A stretch of 64,000 nucleotides of DNA from Kurthia huakuii LAM0618 (GTDB lineage Bacteria > Bacillota > Bacilli > Bacillales_A > Planococcaceae), in the NCBI RefSeq assembly GCF_000505545.1, contig NZ_AYTB01000016.1, positions 186,001 to 250,000 of the forward strand, given 5' to 3'. Both the position numbers and the translations under genes were made by a program. The notes under the pieces are model-generated. The model worked only from the letters and a program-made list of their open reading frames with translations. It made no database searches and was not told the DNA's origin. Each line of letters starts with the position of its first letter. The first letter of the stretch is position 1. Of the stretch, positions 1 to 10,194 are shown piece after piece.

Positions 1-2353
1 TACGAGCACCATGGGTAGAGATGAAGTACTCTAATACCGTTAAACCCTCACGGAATGAAGATTTGATTGGTAATTCGATAATACGGCCAGCTGGGTTGGC
101 CATCAGACCACGCATACCTGCCAATTGAGTGAAGTTAGATGCGTTACCACGGGCACCAGAGTCACTCATCATAAAGATTGGGTTCGTAGCTGGAAGAGAT
201 TTCATCAGTTTGGATTGGATAACATCTTTTGCGTCACTCCAGAATGAAATTACGCGATCATAACGTTCGTCTTCAGTAATTAAACCGCGACGGAATTGTT
301 TTTGAACTTTATCAACTTTAATTTGAGCTTCATGTAAAATTTCTTGTTTATCTGGTAATACGATGATATCTGAGATACCAATTGAGATACCGGCTTTAGT
401 TGAGTATTTGAAACCAAGGTTTTTCAACTCATCAAGCATTTTAGAAGTCTCAGTAATATGGTAGCGGTCGAATACTTCTGCAATGACTTTACCAAGATAT
501 TTTTTAGTGAATGGTTTAGCAGGTTCTTGTTCTACTAAATATTCTTTAATATTTGTGGTAGTCGGAACGAAATATTTATCTGGCGTACCCACTTGTAAAT
601 TATCAGTAGTTGGTTCATTAATGTATGGGAAATCAGCGTACAAGATTTCATTGAACATTACTTTACCAACAGATGTAATTAACAATTTTTTGTTTTGTTC
701 TTCAGTGAACGTATTGTTATTTAAAGAAGCTGCGCGAATCGCAATACGAGAGTGTAAATGTACCTCATTATTCGCATAAGCAACATTTAACTCTTCTGGA
801 TCTGAGAAGACAGTACCTTCACCTACAGCACCTTTACGCTCAAGAGTTAGGTAGTAGTTACCTAAAACCATATCTTGAGATGGTGTAACGACTGGTTTAC
901 CATCTTTAGGGTTCAGGATATTTTGTGCTGCAAGCATTAATAAACGTGCTTCAGCTTGTGCTTCTGCAGAAAGAGGAACATGGACGGCCATTTGGTCACC
1001 ATCGAAGTCAGCATTATATGCAGTACATACTAATGGGTGTAAGCGGATTGCTTTACCTTCGATAAGTGTTGGCTCAAACGCTTGGATACCAAGACGGTGA
1101 AGAGTTGGTGCGCGGTTTAGTAATACTGGGTGTTCACGCATGATGTCTTCTAAAACATCCCATACTTCTTCATGTTGACGTTCGATTTTACGTTTAGCTG
1201 ATTTAATATTGTGAGCTAACCCACGTTCAACTAATTCTTTCATTAAGAAAGGTTTGAATAGTTCGATTGCCATACCTTTTGGCAGACCACATTGGTACAT
1301 TTTTAAAGATGGACCAACTACGATTACAGAACGACCAGAGTAATCGACACGTTTACCAAGTAAGTTTTGACGGAAACGACCTTGTTTACCTTTTAACATA
1401 TGAGAAAGAGATTTCAATGGACGGTTACCAGGCCCTGTAACAGGACGGCCACGACGACCATTATCGATTAACGCGTCAACTGCTTCTTGTAACATACGTT
1501 TTTCGTTTTGAACGATGATGCCAGGAGCACCAAGGTCTAATAAACGTTTTAAACGGTTGTTACGGTTGATAACACGACGGTATAAATCATTTAAGTCAGA
1601 TGTTGCAAAGCGACCACCATCTAGTTGTACCATTGGGCGTAATTCTGGTGGAATTACAGGAAGTACATCTAAAATCATCCATTCAGGACGGTTACCTGAG
1701 TGGTGGAATGACTCAACAACTTCTAAACGTTTAATTGCACGTGTACGGCGTTGGCCTTGTGCAGTTTTAAGCTCTTCTTTAAGCTCGATTGATTCTTTGT
1801 CTAAATCGATTTCTTTCAATAAGTCTTTGATTGCTTCTGCACCCATAGATGCCTTGAAAGTGCTACCGAATTTTTCACGATATGCGCGATATTCTTTTTC
1901 TGAAAGAAGTTGTTTCTTTTCTAAAGGAGTATCGCCCGATTCGATTACAACGTAAGAAGCAAAATAAATTACTTCTTCAAGTGCACGTGGAGACATATCT
2001 AAAATGAGACCCATGCGGCTTGGAATCCCTTTGAAGTACCAAATATGAGATACAGGAGCAGCTAGCTCAATGTGTCCCATTCGCTCACGACGTACTTTTG
2101 CACGTGTTACTTCAACACCACAACGATCACAAACTACGCCTTTATATCGTACGCGTTTGTATTTACCACAATGACATTCCCAGTCTTTTGTTGGACCAAA
2201 GATGCGTTCACAGAATAAACCATCTTTCTCTGGTTTTAATGTACGGTAGTTGATAGTTTCTGGTTTTTTAACCTCACCGTATGACCAAGAACGGATTTTA
2301 TCTGGTGAAGCAAGACCAATTTTCATATATTCAAAATTATTAACGTCTATCAA
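1..2353 (-). CDS. rpoC: RNA polymerase beta-prime subunit, N-terminal part (runs off left edge)
   Basis: This is the beta-prime subunit of RNA polymerase; only the first 784 codons lie in the window. The translation shows the zinc-ribbon cysteines C60, C62, C75 and C78. It also shows the active-site loop NADFDGD at residues 447-453 (positions 995-1015), whose aspartates D449, D451 and D453 bind the catalytic magnesium. The start is taken as TTG at 2351-2353, seven bases after GGGAGGT, which gives the usual N-terminus [10 protein letters not shown]. It follows rpoB by 134 bases and is probably cotranscribed with it. The visible part is intact. Confidence 0.97.
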   Translation of the reverse strand, partial: MIDVNNFEYMKIGLASPDKIRSWSYGEVKKPETINYRTLKPEKDGLFCERIFGPTKDWECHCGKYKRVRYKGVVCDRCGVEVTRAKVRRERMGHIELAAPVSHIWYFKGIPSRMGLILDMSPRALEEVIYFASYVVIESGDTPLEKKQLLSEKEYRAYREKFGSTFKASMGAEAIKDLLKEIDLDKESIELKEELKTAQGQRRTRAIKRLEVVESFHHSGNRPEWMILDVLPVIPPELRPMVQLDGGRFATSDLNDLYRRVINRNNRLKRLLDLGAPGIIVQNEKRMLQEAVDALIDNGRRGRPVTGPGNRPLKSLSHMLKGKQGRFRQNLLGKRVDYSGRSVIVVGPSLKMYQCGLPKGMAIELFKPFLMKELVERGLAHNIKSAKRKIERQHEEVWDVLEDIMREHPVLLNRAPTLHRLGIQAFEPTLIEGKAIRLHPLVCTAYNADFDGDQMAVHVPLSAEAQAEARLLMLAAQNILNPKDGKPVVTPSQDMVLGNYYLTLERKGAVGEGTVFSDPEELNVAYANNEVHLHSRIAIRAASLNNNTFTEEQNKKLLITSVGKVMFNEILYADFPYINEPTTDNLQVGTPDKYFVPTTTNIKEYLVEQEPAKPFTKKYLGKVIAEVFDRYHITETSKMLDELKNLGFKYSTKAGISIGISDIIVLPDKQEILHEAQIKVDKVQKQFRRGLITEDERYDRVISFWSDAKDVIQSKLMKSLPATNPIFMMSDSGARGNASNFTQLAGMRGLMANPAGRIIELPIKSSFREGLTVLEYFISTHGAR

Positions 2354-2431
2354 GGAGCCTACCTCCCTCTATTAATGAAGTCTTTTCGACTTATAAATAA
2401 TTAGCTCGACGATTGATTATTAGTAAATAAA

Positions 2432-2474
2432 CGGGAATTAGGACAAGCCCCTAAGAGGGCCTGTCCATGTCCCG
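2432..2474 (-). other. Hairpin in the rpoB-rpoC intergenic region
   Basis: An interrupted palindrome fills much of the 134-base rpoB-rpoC gap. The arms are CGGGA (2432-2436) with TCCCG (2470-2474), GGACA with TGTCC, and GCCC with GGGC around a six-base loop. On the transcribed minus strand no clean U-run follows, so it is not a standard terminator. A processing or partial-termination role is a guess. Confidence 0.55.
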
Positions 2475-2487
2475 AAAAAATTACAAC

Positions 2488-5400
2488 TTAGTTTTCAGAA
2501 GTTACTTCATTAGTCTCTTCTTTTTTAGAAGCGATATTTAACGCGTCAGCTGACGGAACATCATCATCTTCGTCATCGCGTAGTTCTACTTCTTCATCAT
2601 TAATATTTAACATTTTCACGTCTAAACCTAATGATTGAAGTTCTTTGATTAATACTTTGAATGATTCTGGTACGCCTGGTTCTGGAACAGATTCACCTTT
2701 AACAATTGCTTCGTATGTTTTCACACGACCTACAACGTCATCAGATTTCACTGTTAAGATTTCTTGAAGTGTGTGCGCTGCACCATAAGCTTCAAGAGCC
2801 CAAACTTCCATCTCACCGAAACGTTGTCCACCAAATTGAGCTTTACCACCCAATGGTTGTTGTGTAACAAGTGAGTAAGGACCAGTTGAACGAGCGTGAA
2901 GTTTATCATCAACCATGTGCGCAAGTTTGATCATGTACATAACCCCAACAGATACGCGGTTGTCGAATGGTTCACCTGAACGTCCATCATAAAGAGTTGT
3001 TTTACCGTCACGGTTCATTCCTGCTTCTTCCATTGTACGCCATACGTCTTCATCTGAAGCACCATCGAATACAGGAGTAGCCATGTGCACGCCTAAGTAA
3101 CGAGCAGCCATACCTAAGTGTAATTCAAGTACTTGTCCGATGTTCATACGGGATGGTACACCTAATGGGTTAAGCATGATGTCAACTGGAGTACCATCTG
3201 GTAAGAATGGCATATCCTCTTCTGGTAAGATACGAGAGATAACCCCTTTGTTACCATGACGGCCGGCCATTTTATCACCAACGCGGATTTTACGTTTTTG
3301 AACGATGTAAACACGTACCATTTGGTTTACACCTGGAGATAATTCATCGCCGTCTTCGCGATGGAATACTTTAACGTCAAGTACAATACCACCAGAGCCA
3401 TGAGGAACACGTAATGATGTATCGCGTACTTCACGTGCTTTTTCACCAAAGATTGCATGTAATAGACGTTCTTCTGCAGTCAGCTCTGTTACACCTTTAG
3501 GAGTAACTTTACCTACTAAGATATCACCATCATTTACTTCTGCACCAATACGGATAATACCACGTTCGTCTAAGTTGCGAAGTGCTTCTTCACCAACGTT
3601 TGGAATATCACGAGTGATTTCTTCAGGTCCAAGTTTTGTATCACGTGCTTCTGATTCATATTCTTCAATGTGAACAGAAGTGTATACGTCATTTTTAACT
3701 AAACGTTCATTCATAATTACAGCATCTTCATAGTTGTAACCATTCCAAGTCATGAATGCCACGACTACGTTACGACCAAGTGCAAGTTCACCATTTTCCA
3801 TTGATGGACCATCAGCAAGGATTTCACGTGGTTGCACGCGGTCTCCTTCTTTTACTAATGGACGTTGGTTAATAGATGTACCATGGTTAGAACGAGTGAA
3901 TTTTTGTAATTTGTAACGAACTAAATCACCTTTCACCTCTTTACCATCTACTTCTTCGATTGTACGAACTGAGATGTAACGAGCTTCAACATGCTCAACA
4001 ATACCATGGTATTTCGCTACGATTGCAGCACCAGAGTCACGAGCGTTGACATGTTCCATACCAGTACCTACGAATGGGGCCTCTGGGTTTAGAAGTGGAA
4101 CAGCTTGACGTTGCATGTTGGCACCCATAAGAGCACGGTTAGAGTCATCATTTTCTAAGAATGGGATACATGCTGTCGCAGCAGATACTACTTGTTTAGG
4201 AGATACGTCCATGTAGTCGATAGTGTCGCGTTTGAACACTGAGTTATCGCCACGGAAACGTCCTACTACTTCTTCCTCGGTGAACGTACCATCTGCATTT
4301 AGTGGTGAGTTCGCTTGAGCAACAACATAGTTATCTTCTTCGTCTGCTGTTAGGTAATCAATATGTTCAGTAATTTTACCAGTTTCAGGACTCACACGAC
4401 GGTACGGTGTTTCGATGAAACCAAATTTATTTACTTTTGCATATGATGATAGAGAGTTGATTAAACCAATGTTTGGACCCTCTGGAGTTTCGATTGGACA
4501 CATACGGCCATAGTGAGAGTAGTGAACGTCACGTACTTCGAAGCCAGCACGTTCACGAGTTAAACCACCAGGTCCTAATGCAGATAGGCGACGTTTGTGC
4601 GTTAATTCTGCAAGAGGGTTTGTTTGGTCCATGAATTGTGATAATTGAGAGCTACCAAAGAATTCTTTAATAGCTGCAATTACCGGGCGGATATTGATCA
4701 ATTGTTGTGGAACAATTGCATCAGTATCATTAATAGACATACGTTCACGTACAACACGTTCCATACGAGATAAACCAATACGGAATTGATTTTGTAGTAA
4801 TTCACCTACTGAACGTAGACGACGGTTACCTAGGTGATCGATATCATCAGTATCGCCCACACCATGTAATAAGTTGAAGAAATAAGAAACAGAGGCTACA
4901 ACATCAGCTGGAGTAAGATGTTTTACTTCATCATCGATGTAAGCATTGCTGATTACTTTGATTTCTTTTTGTGACTCATCATTTGGTGCAAAGATTTTAA
5001 CTTCTTGTACAAGGATATCGCCTTCGATGATGCCGCTAACTTTTGAAAGTGTTTTGAAGTTTACGCCTTCTTCTAAGAATGGTGTAATGCGGTCTAATAC
5101 ACGACGGTCAATCACTGTACCGCTTTCTGCTAAGATTTCACCTGTATTAGGGTCTACTAGCGTTTCAGCCAATGTTTGGTTGAATAAACGGTTCTTGATA
5201 TGAAGTTTTTTATTCATTTTATAACGACCTACAGCCGCTAAATCATAGCGTTTTGGGTCGAAGAAACGAGAATATAGTAAGTTTTTAGCTGACTCTACTG
5301 TAGGTGGTTCACCCGGACGTAGACGTTCATAGATTTCTAATAACGCTTTTTCAGTGCTATCAGTATTATCTTTTTCTAAAGTATTACGTAAATATTCATT

Positions 5401-6039
5401 ATCACCGATAAGATCGATAATTTCTTGGTCAGATGCAAAGCCTAATGCACGTAGTAATACCGTGGCAGGTAGTTTACGTGTACGGTCGATACGAACGTAG
5501 ACAACATCTTTTGCGTCTGTTTCATATTCTAACCATGCGCCGCGGTTTGGAATAACTGTTGCGCCAAAGCCTTTTTTACCATTTTTATCTGTTTTATCGT
5601 GATAGTATACACTTGGTGATCGAACTAATTGGGAAACGATAACGCGTTCTGCGCCGTTGATAACAAAAGTCCCGGTTTCTGTCATAAGTGGGAAATCACC
5701 CATGAATACTTCTTGTTCTTTTACTTCTTCAGTTTCCTTATTATGAAGACGTACTTTTACGCGTAATGGTGCTGCGTAAGTAACGTCACGTTGTTTACAT
5801 TCATCGACATCATATTTTGGTTCTCCAAGACTGTAGTCGACGAATTCTAGTGAAAGATTTCCTGTGAAGTCTTCGATTGGTGAAATGTCGTGGAACATTT
5901 CACGTAAGCCTTCCTCTAAAAACCACTCGTTAGAAGCAGTTTGAATCTCGATAAGATTCGGAAGTTCTAGCACCTCTTTAATACGCGCGAAGCTTCTACG
6001 CTGGCGGTGTTGTCCGTACTGAACTAGTTGACCTGTCAA
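2488..6039 (-). CDS. rpoB: RNA polymerase beta subunit
   Basis: This is the complete beta subunit of RNA polymerase (1183 residues; B. subtilis has 1193). The rifampicin-binding cluster ([20 protein letters not shown], around residues 465-490) looks wild type, and the conserved [12 protein letters not shown] motif is present. A GTG at 6048 also opens the frame but lies directly on the ribosome binding site. The TTG at 6037-6039 sits six bases after AGGGGTG and matches the Bacillus start (M-TGQLVQYG), so it was chosen. The C-terminus is an acidic, poorly conserved tail, as usual. It is transcribed with rpoC. Confidence 0.97.
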   Translation of the reverse strand: MTGQLVQYGQHRQRRSFARIKEVLELPNLIEIQTASNEWFLEEGLREMFHDISPIEDFTGNLSLEFVDYSLGEPKYDVDECKQRDVTYAAPLRVKVRLHNKETEEVKEQEVFMGDFPLMTETGTFVINGAERVIVSQLVRSPSVYYHDKTDKNGKKGFGATVIPNRGAWLEYETDAKDVVYVRIDRTRKLPATVLLRALGFASDQEIIDLIGDNEYLRNTLEKDNTDSTEKALLEIYERLRPGEPPTVESAKNLLYSRFFDPKRYDLAAVGRYKMNKKLHIKNRLFNQTLAETLVDPNTGEILAESGTVIDRRVLDRITPFLEEGVNFKTLSKVSGIIEGDILVQEVKIFAPNDESQKEIKVISNAYIDDEVKHLTPADVVASVSYFFNLLHGVGDTDDIDHLGNRRLRSVGELLQNQFRIGLSRMERVVRERMSINDTDAIVPQQLINIRPVIAAIKEFFGSSQLSQFMDQTNPLAELTHKRRLSALGPGGLTRERAGFEVRDVHYSHYGRMCPIETPEGPNIGLINSLSSYAKVNKFGFIETPYRRVSPETGKITEHIDYLTADEEDNYVVAQANSPLNADGTFTEEEVVGRFRGDNSVFKRDTIDYMDVSPKQVVSAATACIPFLENDDSNRALMGANMQRQAVPLLNPEAPFVGTGMEHVNARDSGAAIVAKYHGIVEHVEARYISVRTIEEVDGKEVKGDLVRYKLQKFTRSNHGTSINQRPLVKEGDRVQPREILADGPSMENGELALGRNVVVAFMTWNGYNYEDAVIMNERLVKNDVYTSVHIEEYESEARDTKLGPEEITRDIPNVGEEALRNLDERGIIRIGAEVNDGDILVGKVTPKGVTELTAEERLLHAIFGEKAREVRDTSLRVPHGSGGIVLDVKVFHREDGDELSPGVNQMVRVYIVQKRKIRVGDKMAGRHGNKGVISRILPEEDMPFLPDGTPVDIMLNPLGVPSRMNIGQVLELHLGMAARYLGVHMATPVFDGASDEDVWRTMEEAGMNRDGKTTLYDGRSGEPFDNRVSVGVMYMIKLAHMVDDKLHARSTGPYSLVTQQPLGGKAQFGGQRFGEMEVWALEAYGAAHTLQEILTVKSDDVVGRVKTYEAIVKGESVPEPGVPESFKVLIKELQSLGLDVKMLNINDEEVELRDDEDDDVPSADALNIASKKEETNEVTSEN

Positions 6040-6217
6040 CTCATTCACCCCTCAATAAAGCGATATTAGGTCTTATGAAATTGCAATTTTTCAAAAGACA
6101 AAAAAGAAAACGAGCAATAAATCTCATTTTCGATTATTCAAACATAATTTTATACCGAAAGCTATTGACATTTTCATAAAATAGGCAGACGGCTTCAAAT
6201 TAATATTTTTGCATTTT

Positions 6218-6244
6218 CTTATAATATCACAGCGTTTTTGTCAA
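6218..6244 (-). promoter_or_regulatory. Possible sigma-A promoter upstream of rpoB
   Basis: On the minus strand a perfect TTGACA (complement of 6239-6244) is followed after 15 bases by TATAAG (6218-6223). The spacer is two bases shorter than ideal. It lies in the AT-rich 250-base gap between rsmC and rpoB, where a separate rpoBC promoter would be expected. Confidence 0.45.
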
Positions 6245-6290
6245 GTCAATCTATAAATATTGACAATTATTTTTCAGAAAATAGTATAAA

Positions 6291-6890
6291 TTATTTTATT
6301 GCTTTAATAATCCAATAACCCTTTTCTTTATCAACAACTGTGACATCTTTAAACTGTATTTCTAAATGATCTACTGTAGATGGTGCTCCTTGTTTCTTTT
6401 GGATGACAATCCACAGTTCTCCGCCTTCAGATAAAATATCATAGGCTTGATTGTAAATGCGGAAGATGGTTTGTTTACCGGCACGAATAGGAGGATTTGT
6501 CAGAACAACAGCGACTTTGTCTGTTTGCACAGATGAAAGCGCATCACTCTCATAAATTCGTACATTTTGAACCCCGTTAACTTCAGCGTTTTTGCGTGCT
6601 AAATTTAACGCACGATCATTTACATCCATCATGTGAACAGTACGTTCTGGGTAACTTTTTGCGATTGATAAACCAATTGGACCATATCCACAACCCACAT
6701 CCAAAATATTCCCTTCAACTGACGGCAGTTCAAAACGATCGATTAATACACGGGAACCAAAATCTACTTCGCTTTTACTAAAAACACCTGCGTCGGTTTC
6801 AAACGTGAAGGAAAATCCTCGAAGTCTAAAACTCCATCTACGTGGTTTACTCTCAACCTCAGGGTTTTTTGAATAATAATGATCTGACAT
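6291..6890 (-). CDS. rsmC: 16S rRNA (guanine-N2) methyltransferase, RsmC/YbxB family
   Basis: This is a class I SAM-dependent methyltransferase of 199 residues, the counterpart of B. subtilis YbxB. The SAM-binding motif I is ILDVGCGYGPIG, and the catalytic NPPI motif typical of RsmC-like guanine-N2 methylases is present. The expected target is a guanine of 16S rRNA, which is inferred from the family. The start at 6888-6890 (MSDHYYS) lies seven bases after GGAGGG; upstream in-frame ATGs have no binding site. It sits between rplL and rpoB as in Bacillus, behind a terminator. Confidence 0.85.
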   Translation of the reverse strand: MSDHYYSKNPEVESKPRRWSFRLRGFSFTFETDAGVFSKSEVDFGSRVLIDRFELPSVEGNILDVGCGYGPIGLSIAKSYPERTVHMMDVNDRALNLARKNAEVNGVQNVRIYESDALSSVQTDKVAVVLTNPPIRAGKQTIFRIYNQAYDILSEGGELWIVIQKKQGAPSTVDHLEIQFKDVTVVDKEKGYWIIKAIK

Positions 6891-6920
6891 TAGCATGCCC
6901 TCCATCACGTAAAATGAAGA

Positions 6921-6950
6921 AAAAGCTCGTCAAAAATTGACGAGCTTTTT
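6921..6950 (-). terminator. Intrinsic terminator after rplL
   Basis: A nine-base perfect stem, GCTCGTCAA (6925-6933) with TTGACGAGC (6937-6945), has a three-base loop and is followed by a T-run on either strand. It ends the rplJ-rplL transcript just before rsmC. Confidence 0.85.
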
Positions 6951-6967
6951 CAATAGGTTAGCAGAAA

Positions 6968-7327
6968 TTATTTAACTTCTACAGATGCGCCAACTTCTTC
7001 AAGTTTAGCTTTGATTTCTTCAGCTTCAGCTGCAGCTACGCCTTCTTTAATAGCTTTAGGAGCGTTGTCTACTACTTCTTTAGCTTCTTTAAGACCTAAG
7101 CCTGTGATTTCGCGTACTACTTTGATTACTTTGATTTTAGAATCACCAGCAGATGCTAATACTACGTCGAATTCTGTTTTTTCTTCAGCAGCGCCAGCTA
7201 CAGCACCAGCTGCAGCTACAGGAGCAGCAGCAGTTACGCCGAATTCTTCTTCGATTGCTTTTACTAAGTCATTTAATTCTAAAACTGTCATCTCTTTAAT
7301 TGCAGCTAAGATTTGTTCTTGGTTCAT
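6968..7327 (-). CDS. rplL: Ribosomal protein L7/L12
   Basis: This is the ribosomal stalk protein L7/L12 (119 residues). Multiple copies bind L10 and recruit translation factors. The N-terminal dimerisation part is followed by an alanine-rich hinge (about residues 33-50) and the C-terminal factor-binding domain with [12 protein letters not shown]. The ATG at 7325-7327 follows AGGAGGA. It is the second gene of the rplJ-rplL unit and is followed by an intrinsic terminator. Confidence 0.97.
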   Translation of the reverse strand: MNQEQILAAIKEMTVLELNDLVKAIEEEFGVTAAAPVAAAGAVAGAAEEKTEFDVVLASAGDSKIKVIKVVREITGLGLKEAKEVVDNAPKAIKEGVAAAEAEEIKAKLEEVGASVEVK

Positions 7328-7403
7328 TATGAGTTCCTCCTATTATGGAATCTAATTTTTTATTTTTGGTGCACCCTAAGATGCGATGAAGTTTAAGCAG
7401 CTA

Positions 7404-7904
7404 TTAAGCGCCTTGTTCTTCTTTTTGTTCTGCAACAGCTTTTGTTGCAAGCGCGAAGTTGCGCATTGGTGCTTGTAGCACTGATAAAAGCATTGATAGT
7501 AAACCTTCGCGTGATGGAAGTTCTGCTAATGCTTTTACTTCTTCTAAAGTTGCGAAGTTGCCTTCGATTAAACCTGCTTTAATTTCTAAAGCTTCGTTTT
7601 CTTTAGCGAAGTTATTGATAATACGAGCTGGAGCAACTACGTCTTCGTTAGAGAACGCGATTGCGTTTGGACCAGTAAGTACATCATTGATTTCAGCGTG
7701 ACCAACTTCTTCAGCAGCACGACGAACTAAAGTATTTTTGTATACTTTGAATTCAACGCCAGCTTCACGTAATTGTTTACGTAATTCAGTTACTTGTTGA
7801 ACTGTTAAGCCGCGGTAGTCTACTACTACTACTGACGCTGCAGCTTTGAACTTGTCAGCGATTTCTTGAACAACAGTTTGTTTTGCTTCTACTGCTTTGC
7901 TCAT
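7404..7904 (-). CDS. rplJ: Ribosomal protein L10
   Basis: This is L10, the stalk base that binds 23S rRNA and the L12 dimers. It has 166 residues, the same as B. subtilis. A GTG three codons upstream (7913) touches the GGAGGT binding site, whereas ATG at 7902-7904 lies eight bases behind it and gives the expected N-terminus MSKAVEAK. The C-terminal helix that docks L12 is present. An upstream leader with L10-binding features and an attenuator hairpin indicates autoregulation of rplJL. Confidence 0.97.
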   Translation of the reverse strand: MSKAVEAKQTVVQEIADKFKAAASVVVVDYRGLTVQQVTELRKQLREAGVEFKVYKNTLVRRAAEEVGHAEINDVLTGPNAIAFSNEDVVAPARIINNFAKENEALEIKAGLIEGNFATLEEVKALAELPSREGLLSMLLSVLQAPMRNFALATKAVAEQKEEQGA

Positions 7905-7940
7905 TATTGACACCTCCTATAAGAATGAGTCATTTATACC

Positions 7941-7979
7941 GACAAAAGAAAAGCCTCTTATCAAAGACAGACAAGAGGC
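7941..7979 (-). terminator. Attenuator terminator of the rplJ leader
   Basis: GCCTCTT pairs with AAGAGGC (7953-7959 and 7973-7979) and is followed on the minus strand by TTTTCTTTTG. It ends 36 bases before the rplJ start codon. It is the conditional terminator of the L10 leader. Confidence 0.8.
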
Positions 7980-8075
7980 AGAAATTCATCATCTAAATAG
8001 AGAATGATTCCTTTGCCCTCGGCAGGATTATTAAGCGGTACAATGCCGCCCCTACTGTCTATGGTACAAATGGAT
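7945..8075 (-). promoter_or_regulatory. L10 leader (autoregulatory ribosomal protein leader RNA)
   Basis: On the minus strand the segment between rplA and rplJ has the layout of the Bacillota L10 leader. It contains the conserved pieces CATAGACAGTAGGGGCGG and CCGCTTAATAATCCTGCCG, which form the kink-turn-bearing L10-L12 binding site. An attenuator stem then lies just before rplJ. L10(L12)4 binding is known to favour the terminator in this family. The boundaries are approximate. Confidence 0.85.
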
Positions 8076-8084
8076 AATTCACAA

Positions 8085-8108
8085 CAAAACTCATCTTATC
8101 AGATGAGT
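8085..8108 (-). terminator. Hairpin terminator after rplA
   Basis: An eight-base perfect stem, ACTCATCT (8089-8096) with AGATGAGT (8101-8108), has a four-base loop. The T-run on the minus strand is short (four T), while nine T follow on the plus strand. It separates rplKA from the rplJ leader, possibly with partial read-through. Confidence 0.65.
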
Positions 8109-8129
8109 TTTTTTTTGTCAATTATTAAA

Positions 8130-8825
8130 TTATTTTGCAAATGCTAGAGTATCAAGTTTGATTGATGGACCCATAGTAGTTGTAACGTGTACTGATTTTA
8201 AGTAAACGCCTTTTGCTGTAGCTGGTTTAGCTTTAACGATAACATCTACTAAAGTTTGGATGTTTTCAGCTAATTTGTCAGCGTCAAATGATGCTTTACC
8301 TACTGGTGCGTGTACGATACCTGCTTTATCAGCACGGTATTCAACTTTACCAGCTTTGATTTCGTTAACTGCTTTAGTTACATCGAAAGTAACTGTGCCA
8401 GTTTTAGGGTTTGGCATTAAGCCTTTTGGACCTAATACGCGACCAAGTTGACCAACTTGACCCATCATGTCTGGTGTAGCAACGATAACGTCGAAATCGA
8501 ACCAGCCATCTTTAATTTTTTGGATGTATTCAGCATCGCCTGCGTAGTCTGCACCAGCAGCTTCAGCTTCTTTAAGTTTTTCACCTTTAGCGAATACTAA
8601 AACTTTTTGAGTTTTACCAGTACCGTTTGGAAGCACGATTGCACCACGGATTTGTTGGTCGTTTTTACGAGTATCGATGTTTAGGTTGAAAGCTACTTCT
8701 ACAGTTGCGTCGAAGTTTACTTTACTTGTATTTTTAGCTAATTCAGCAGCTTCAGCTACAGAATAAACGTTAGTTTTGTCTACTAATTTAGCGGCATCTT
8801 GTAATTTTTTACCTTGTTTAGCCAT
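8130..8825 (-). CDS. rplA: Ribosomal protein L1
   Basis: This is L1 (231 residues), the mobile L1-stalk protein and in many bacteria the repressor of its own operon. The conserved segment [19 protein letters not shown] is present, as is the two-domain length. The ATG at 8823-8825 follows AAGGAGGA by seven bases. It is cotranscribed with rplK. The 128-base leader between the two genes contains an L1-type motif and a hairpin, consistent with feedback control by L1 itself. Confidence 0.97.
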   Translation of the reverse strand: MAKQGKKLQDAAKLVDKTNVYSVAEAAELAKNTSKVNFDATVEVAFNLNIDTRKNDQQIRGAIVLPNGTGKTQKVLVFAKGEKLKEAEAAGADYAGDAEYIQKIKDGWFDFDVIVATPDMMGQVGQLGRVLGPKGLMPNPKTGTVTFDVTKAVNEIKAGKVEYRADKAGIVHAPVGKASFDADKLAENIQTLVDVIVKAKPATAKGVYLKSVHVTTTMGPSIKLDTLAFAK

Positions 8826-8845
8826 TTTGAATTTCCTCCTTGATT

Positions 8846-8872
8846 GTGGTTATAGCGGGATTTCCCTCCCAC
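8846..8872 (-). promoter_or_regulatory. L1-binding-like motif before rplA
   Basis: On the minus strand the sequence is GTGGGAGGG, then AAATCCCGC, then TATAACCAC. It resembles the L1 site of 23S rRNA and known L1 operator mRNAs, which have GTGGGA facing ATGACCAC across a small internal loop. A near-identical element precedes rplK. Assignment to L1 rests on similarity and position. Confidence 0.6.
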
Positions 8873-8879
8873 GAATAAA

Positions 8880-8922
8880 GGTTGCGGTGTTTCAAATATC
8901 GCTATAAGAAACATTCGCAACC
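8880..8922 (-). other. Hairpin in the rplK-rplA intergenic leader
   Basis: GGTTGCG (8880-8886) pairs with CGCAACC (8916-8922), with further pairing of TGTTTC and GAAACA inside. It lies immediately upstream, in transcription order, of the L1-like motif, and is probably part of the same structured leader. Confidence 0.55.
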
Positions 8923-8954
8923 TCCAAAAACAATACTTTTATCAAGTAATGGGA

Positions 8955-9380
8955 TTAGTCTTCTACGACAATACCCATGCTACGTGCAGTACCTTCTACC
9001 ATTAACATAGCAGCTTCTACAGAACCTGCGTTTAAGTCTGGCATTTTAGTTTCAGCGATTTCGCGAACTTTGTCACGTTTCACTGTAGCTACTTTATTCT
9101 TGTTAGGTTCACCAGAACCAGATTTGATACCTGCTGCTACTTTAAGTAATACTGCAGCTGGTGGAGTTTTTGTAATGAAAGTGAATGAACGATCTTCAAA
9201 TACAGAAATCTCAACTGGAATAATTAAACCTGCTTGGTCTTGTGTACGAGCATTGAATTCTTTACAGAATCCCATGATGTTAACACCTGCTTGACCTAGT
9301 GCAGGACCTACTGGTGGCGCTGGGTTTGCTTTACCAGCTTGAATTTGAAGTTTTACAACTTTAACAACTTTTTTAGCCAC
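8955..9380 (-). CDS. rplK: Ribosomal protein L11
   Basis: This is L11 (141 residues), which forms the GTPase-associated centre with 23S rRNA and the stalk. The N-terminal segment [20 protein letters not shown] and the C-terminal RNA-binding domain are intact. The frame also opens with a GTG at 9389, one base after the binding site, but GTG at 9378-9380 is eight bases behind AGGAGG and gives the standard N-terminus [10 protein letters not shown]. It is the first gene of the rplKA unit. Confidence 0.97.
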   Translation of the reverse strand: MAKKVVKVVKLQIQAGKANPAPPVGPALGQAGVNIMGFCKEFNARTQDQAGLIIPVEISVFEDRSFTFITKTPPAAVLLKVAAGIKSGSGEPNKNKVATVKRDKVREIAETKMPDLNAGSVEAAMLMVEGTARSMGIVVED

Positions 9381-9406
9381 GAGACACACCTCCTTAAGTC
9401 CGTGAT

Positions 9407-9431
9407 GTGGTCATAGGGTTGCCCCTCCCAC
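9407..9431 (-). promoter_or_regulatory. L1-binding-like motif before rplK
   Basis: The minus strand reads GTGGGAGGGG, then CAACCC, then TATGACCAC, 26 bases before the rplK start. It matches the motif before rplA in the same strand and layout, so both genes may be subject to L1 feedback. Confidence 0.6.
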
Positions 9432-9528
9432 TCAAATATCTGTCTGTCGGCTTATTTCCGATAACATTAAAAATTACTGTTAGTCGACTATAACTTAGTC
9501 ACAGTCTGACCTAAAAAATAATAACACT

Positions 9529-9557
9529 TTTAATTATGCAAGGCAAGCATAATTAAA
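9529..9557 (-). terminator. Long hairpin after nusG
   Basis: An 11-base perfect stem, TTTAATTATGC (9529-9539) with GCATAATTAAA (9547-9557), lies six bases after the nusG stop. The next bases on the minus strand (AGTGTTATTATTTTTT) include a delayed T-run, so it is a plausible but not ideal terminator. Confidence 0.55.
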
Positions 9558-9562
9558 TCAAA

Positions 9563-10096
9563 TTAAACTTTTAATACTTTATCAAAAGCTAATTCCATTG
9601 TTGTTTCACGGCCGAACATATCGACTGTAACTTTAATTTTTTCGTCAGCAGCAAAGATTTCTTCGACTTTCCCTTGGAAATGAGCGAATGGTCCTTCTAA
9701 TACTTCAACAAGATCACCTACAGCGAAATCAAGATCAACACTTTGTTCGTTTTCAGCCATTTTGTTTAAAATATGATCCACTTCTTCAGGTAATAATGGA
9801 GTTGGTTTTACCCCACCACCTGAAGAACCAATGAAACCTGTAACGCCTGGTGTGTTACGTACAACGTACCAAGCATCATCTGTCATGATTAATTCAACTA
9901 AAACATAACCAGGGAATGTTTTACGCATATATGTTTTTTTACGGCCATCTTTTACTTCTGTTTCTTGTTCTTCAGGAACGATGACACGGAAAATTTTATC
10001 TTGCATACCCATCGTTTCAATACGTTTTTCTAGGTTTAACTTTACTTTGTTTTCATAACCAGAGTAAGTATGAACGACATACCAATTTTTTTCCAT
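9563..10096 (-). CDS. nusG: Transcription elongation/pausing factor NusG
   Basis: This is NusG (177 residues), which binds the RNA polymerase clamp and modulates pausing and termination. The NGN domain starts at MEKNWYVVHTYSGYE, and the C-terminal KOW domain carries VEVLEGPFAHFQGKV. It lies between secE and rplK as in Bacillus. The only good ribosome binding site, GGAGGG at 10122-10127, is about 25 bases upstream of the ATG, with a small hairpin between them. A terminator-like hairpin precedes the gene. Confidence 0.96.
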   Translation of the reverse strand: MEKNWYVVHTYSGYENKVKLNLEKRIETMGMQDKIFRVIVPEEQETEVKDGRKKTYMRKTFPGYVLVELIMTDDAWYVVRNTPGVTGFIGSSGGGVKPTPLLPEEVDHILNKMAENEQSVDLDFAVGDLVEVLEGPFAHFQGKVEEIFAADEKIKVTVDMFGRETTMELAFDKVLKV

Positions 10097-10103
10097 AATT
10101 ATT

Positions 10104-10119
10104 AGGACTAAATTGTCCT
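10104..10119 (-). promoter_or_regulatory. Hairpin between the nusG ribosome binding site and start codon
   Basis: AGGAC (10104-10108) and GTCCT (10115-10119) form a five-base stem with a six-base loop, placed exactly between GGAGGG and the nusG ATG. Without the hairpin the spacing is about 25 bases; with the 16-base hairpin folded away it becomes about 9, which is optimal. Confidence 0.55.
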
Positions 10120-10144
10120 TTCCCTCCTTTTTTTAAAGGCAAAT

Positions 10145-10166
10145 GAAAAAACCCGTTTCTACGGGC
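10145..10166 (-). terminator. Terminator between secE and nusG
   Basis: CCCGT (10152-10156) pairs with ACGGG (10161-10165) around a four-base loop and is followed on the minus strand by six T. It lies between secE and nusG, with no room for a promoter behind it, so it probably attenuates rather than blocks transcription. Confidence 0.65.
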
Positions 10167-10194
10167 TCCTTCAAAAATATTAACATTTTTTCAC

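Noticed and set aside
483-2300. Plus-strand open frames within rpoC and rpoB (for example 1515-1955).
   Set aside because: They are antisense shadows of a highly conserved gene with no binding site or family match.
6037-6048. GTG at 6048 as the rpoB start.
   Set aside because: It abuts the binding site GAGGGG without spacing; the TTG three codons later has correct spacing and matches the Bacillus N-terminus.
8786-8914. A 42-codon open frame before rplA (ATG at 8912-8914 after GGAGG) that overlaps the rplA start.
   Set aside because: It runs through the hairpin and the L1-like motif, its product resembles nothing, and the GGAGG is part of the structured leader. A leader peptide cannot be excluded but is not supported.
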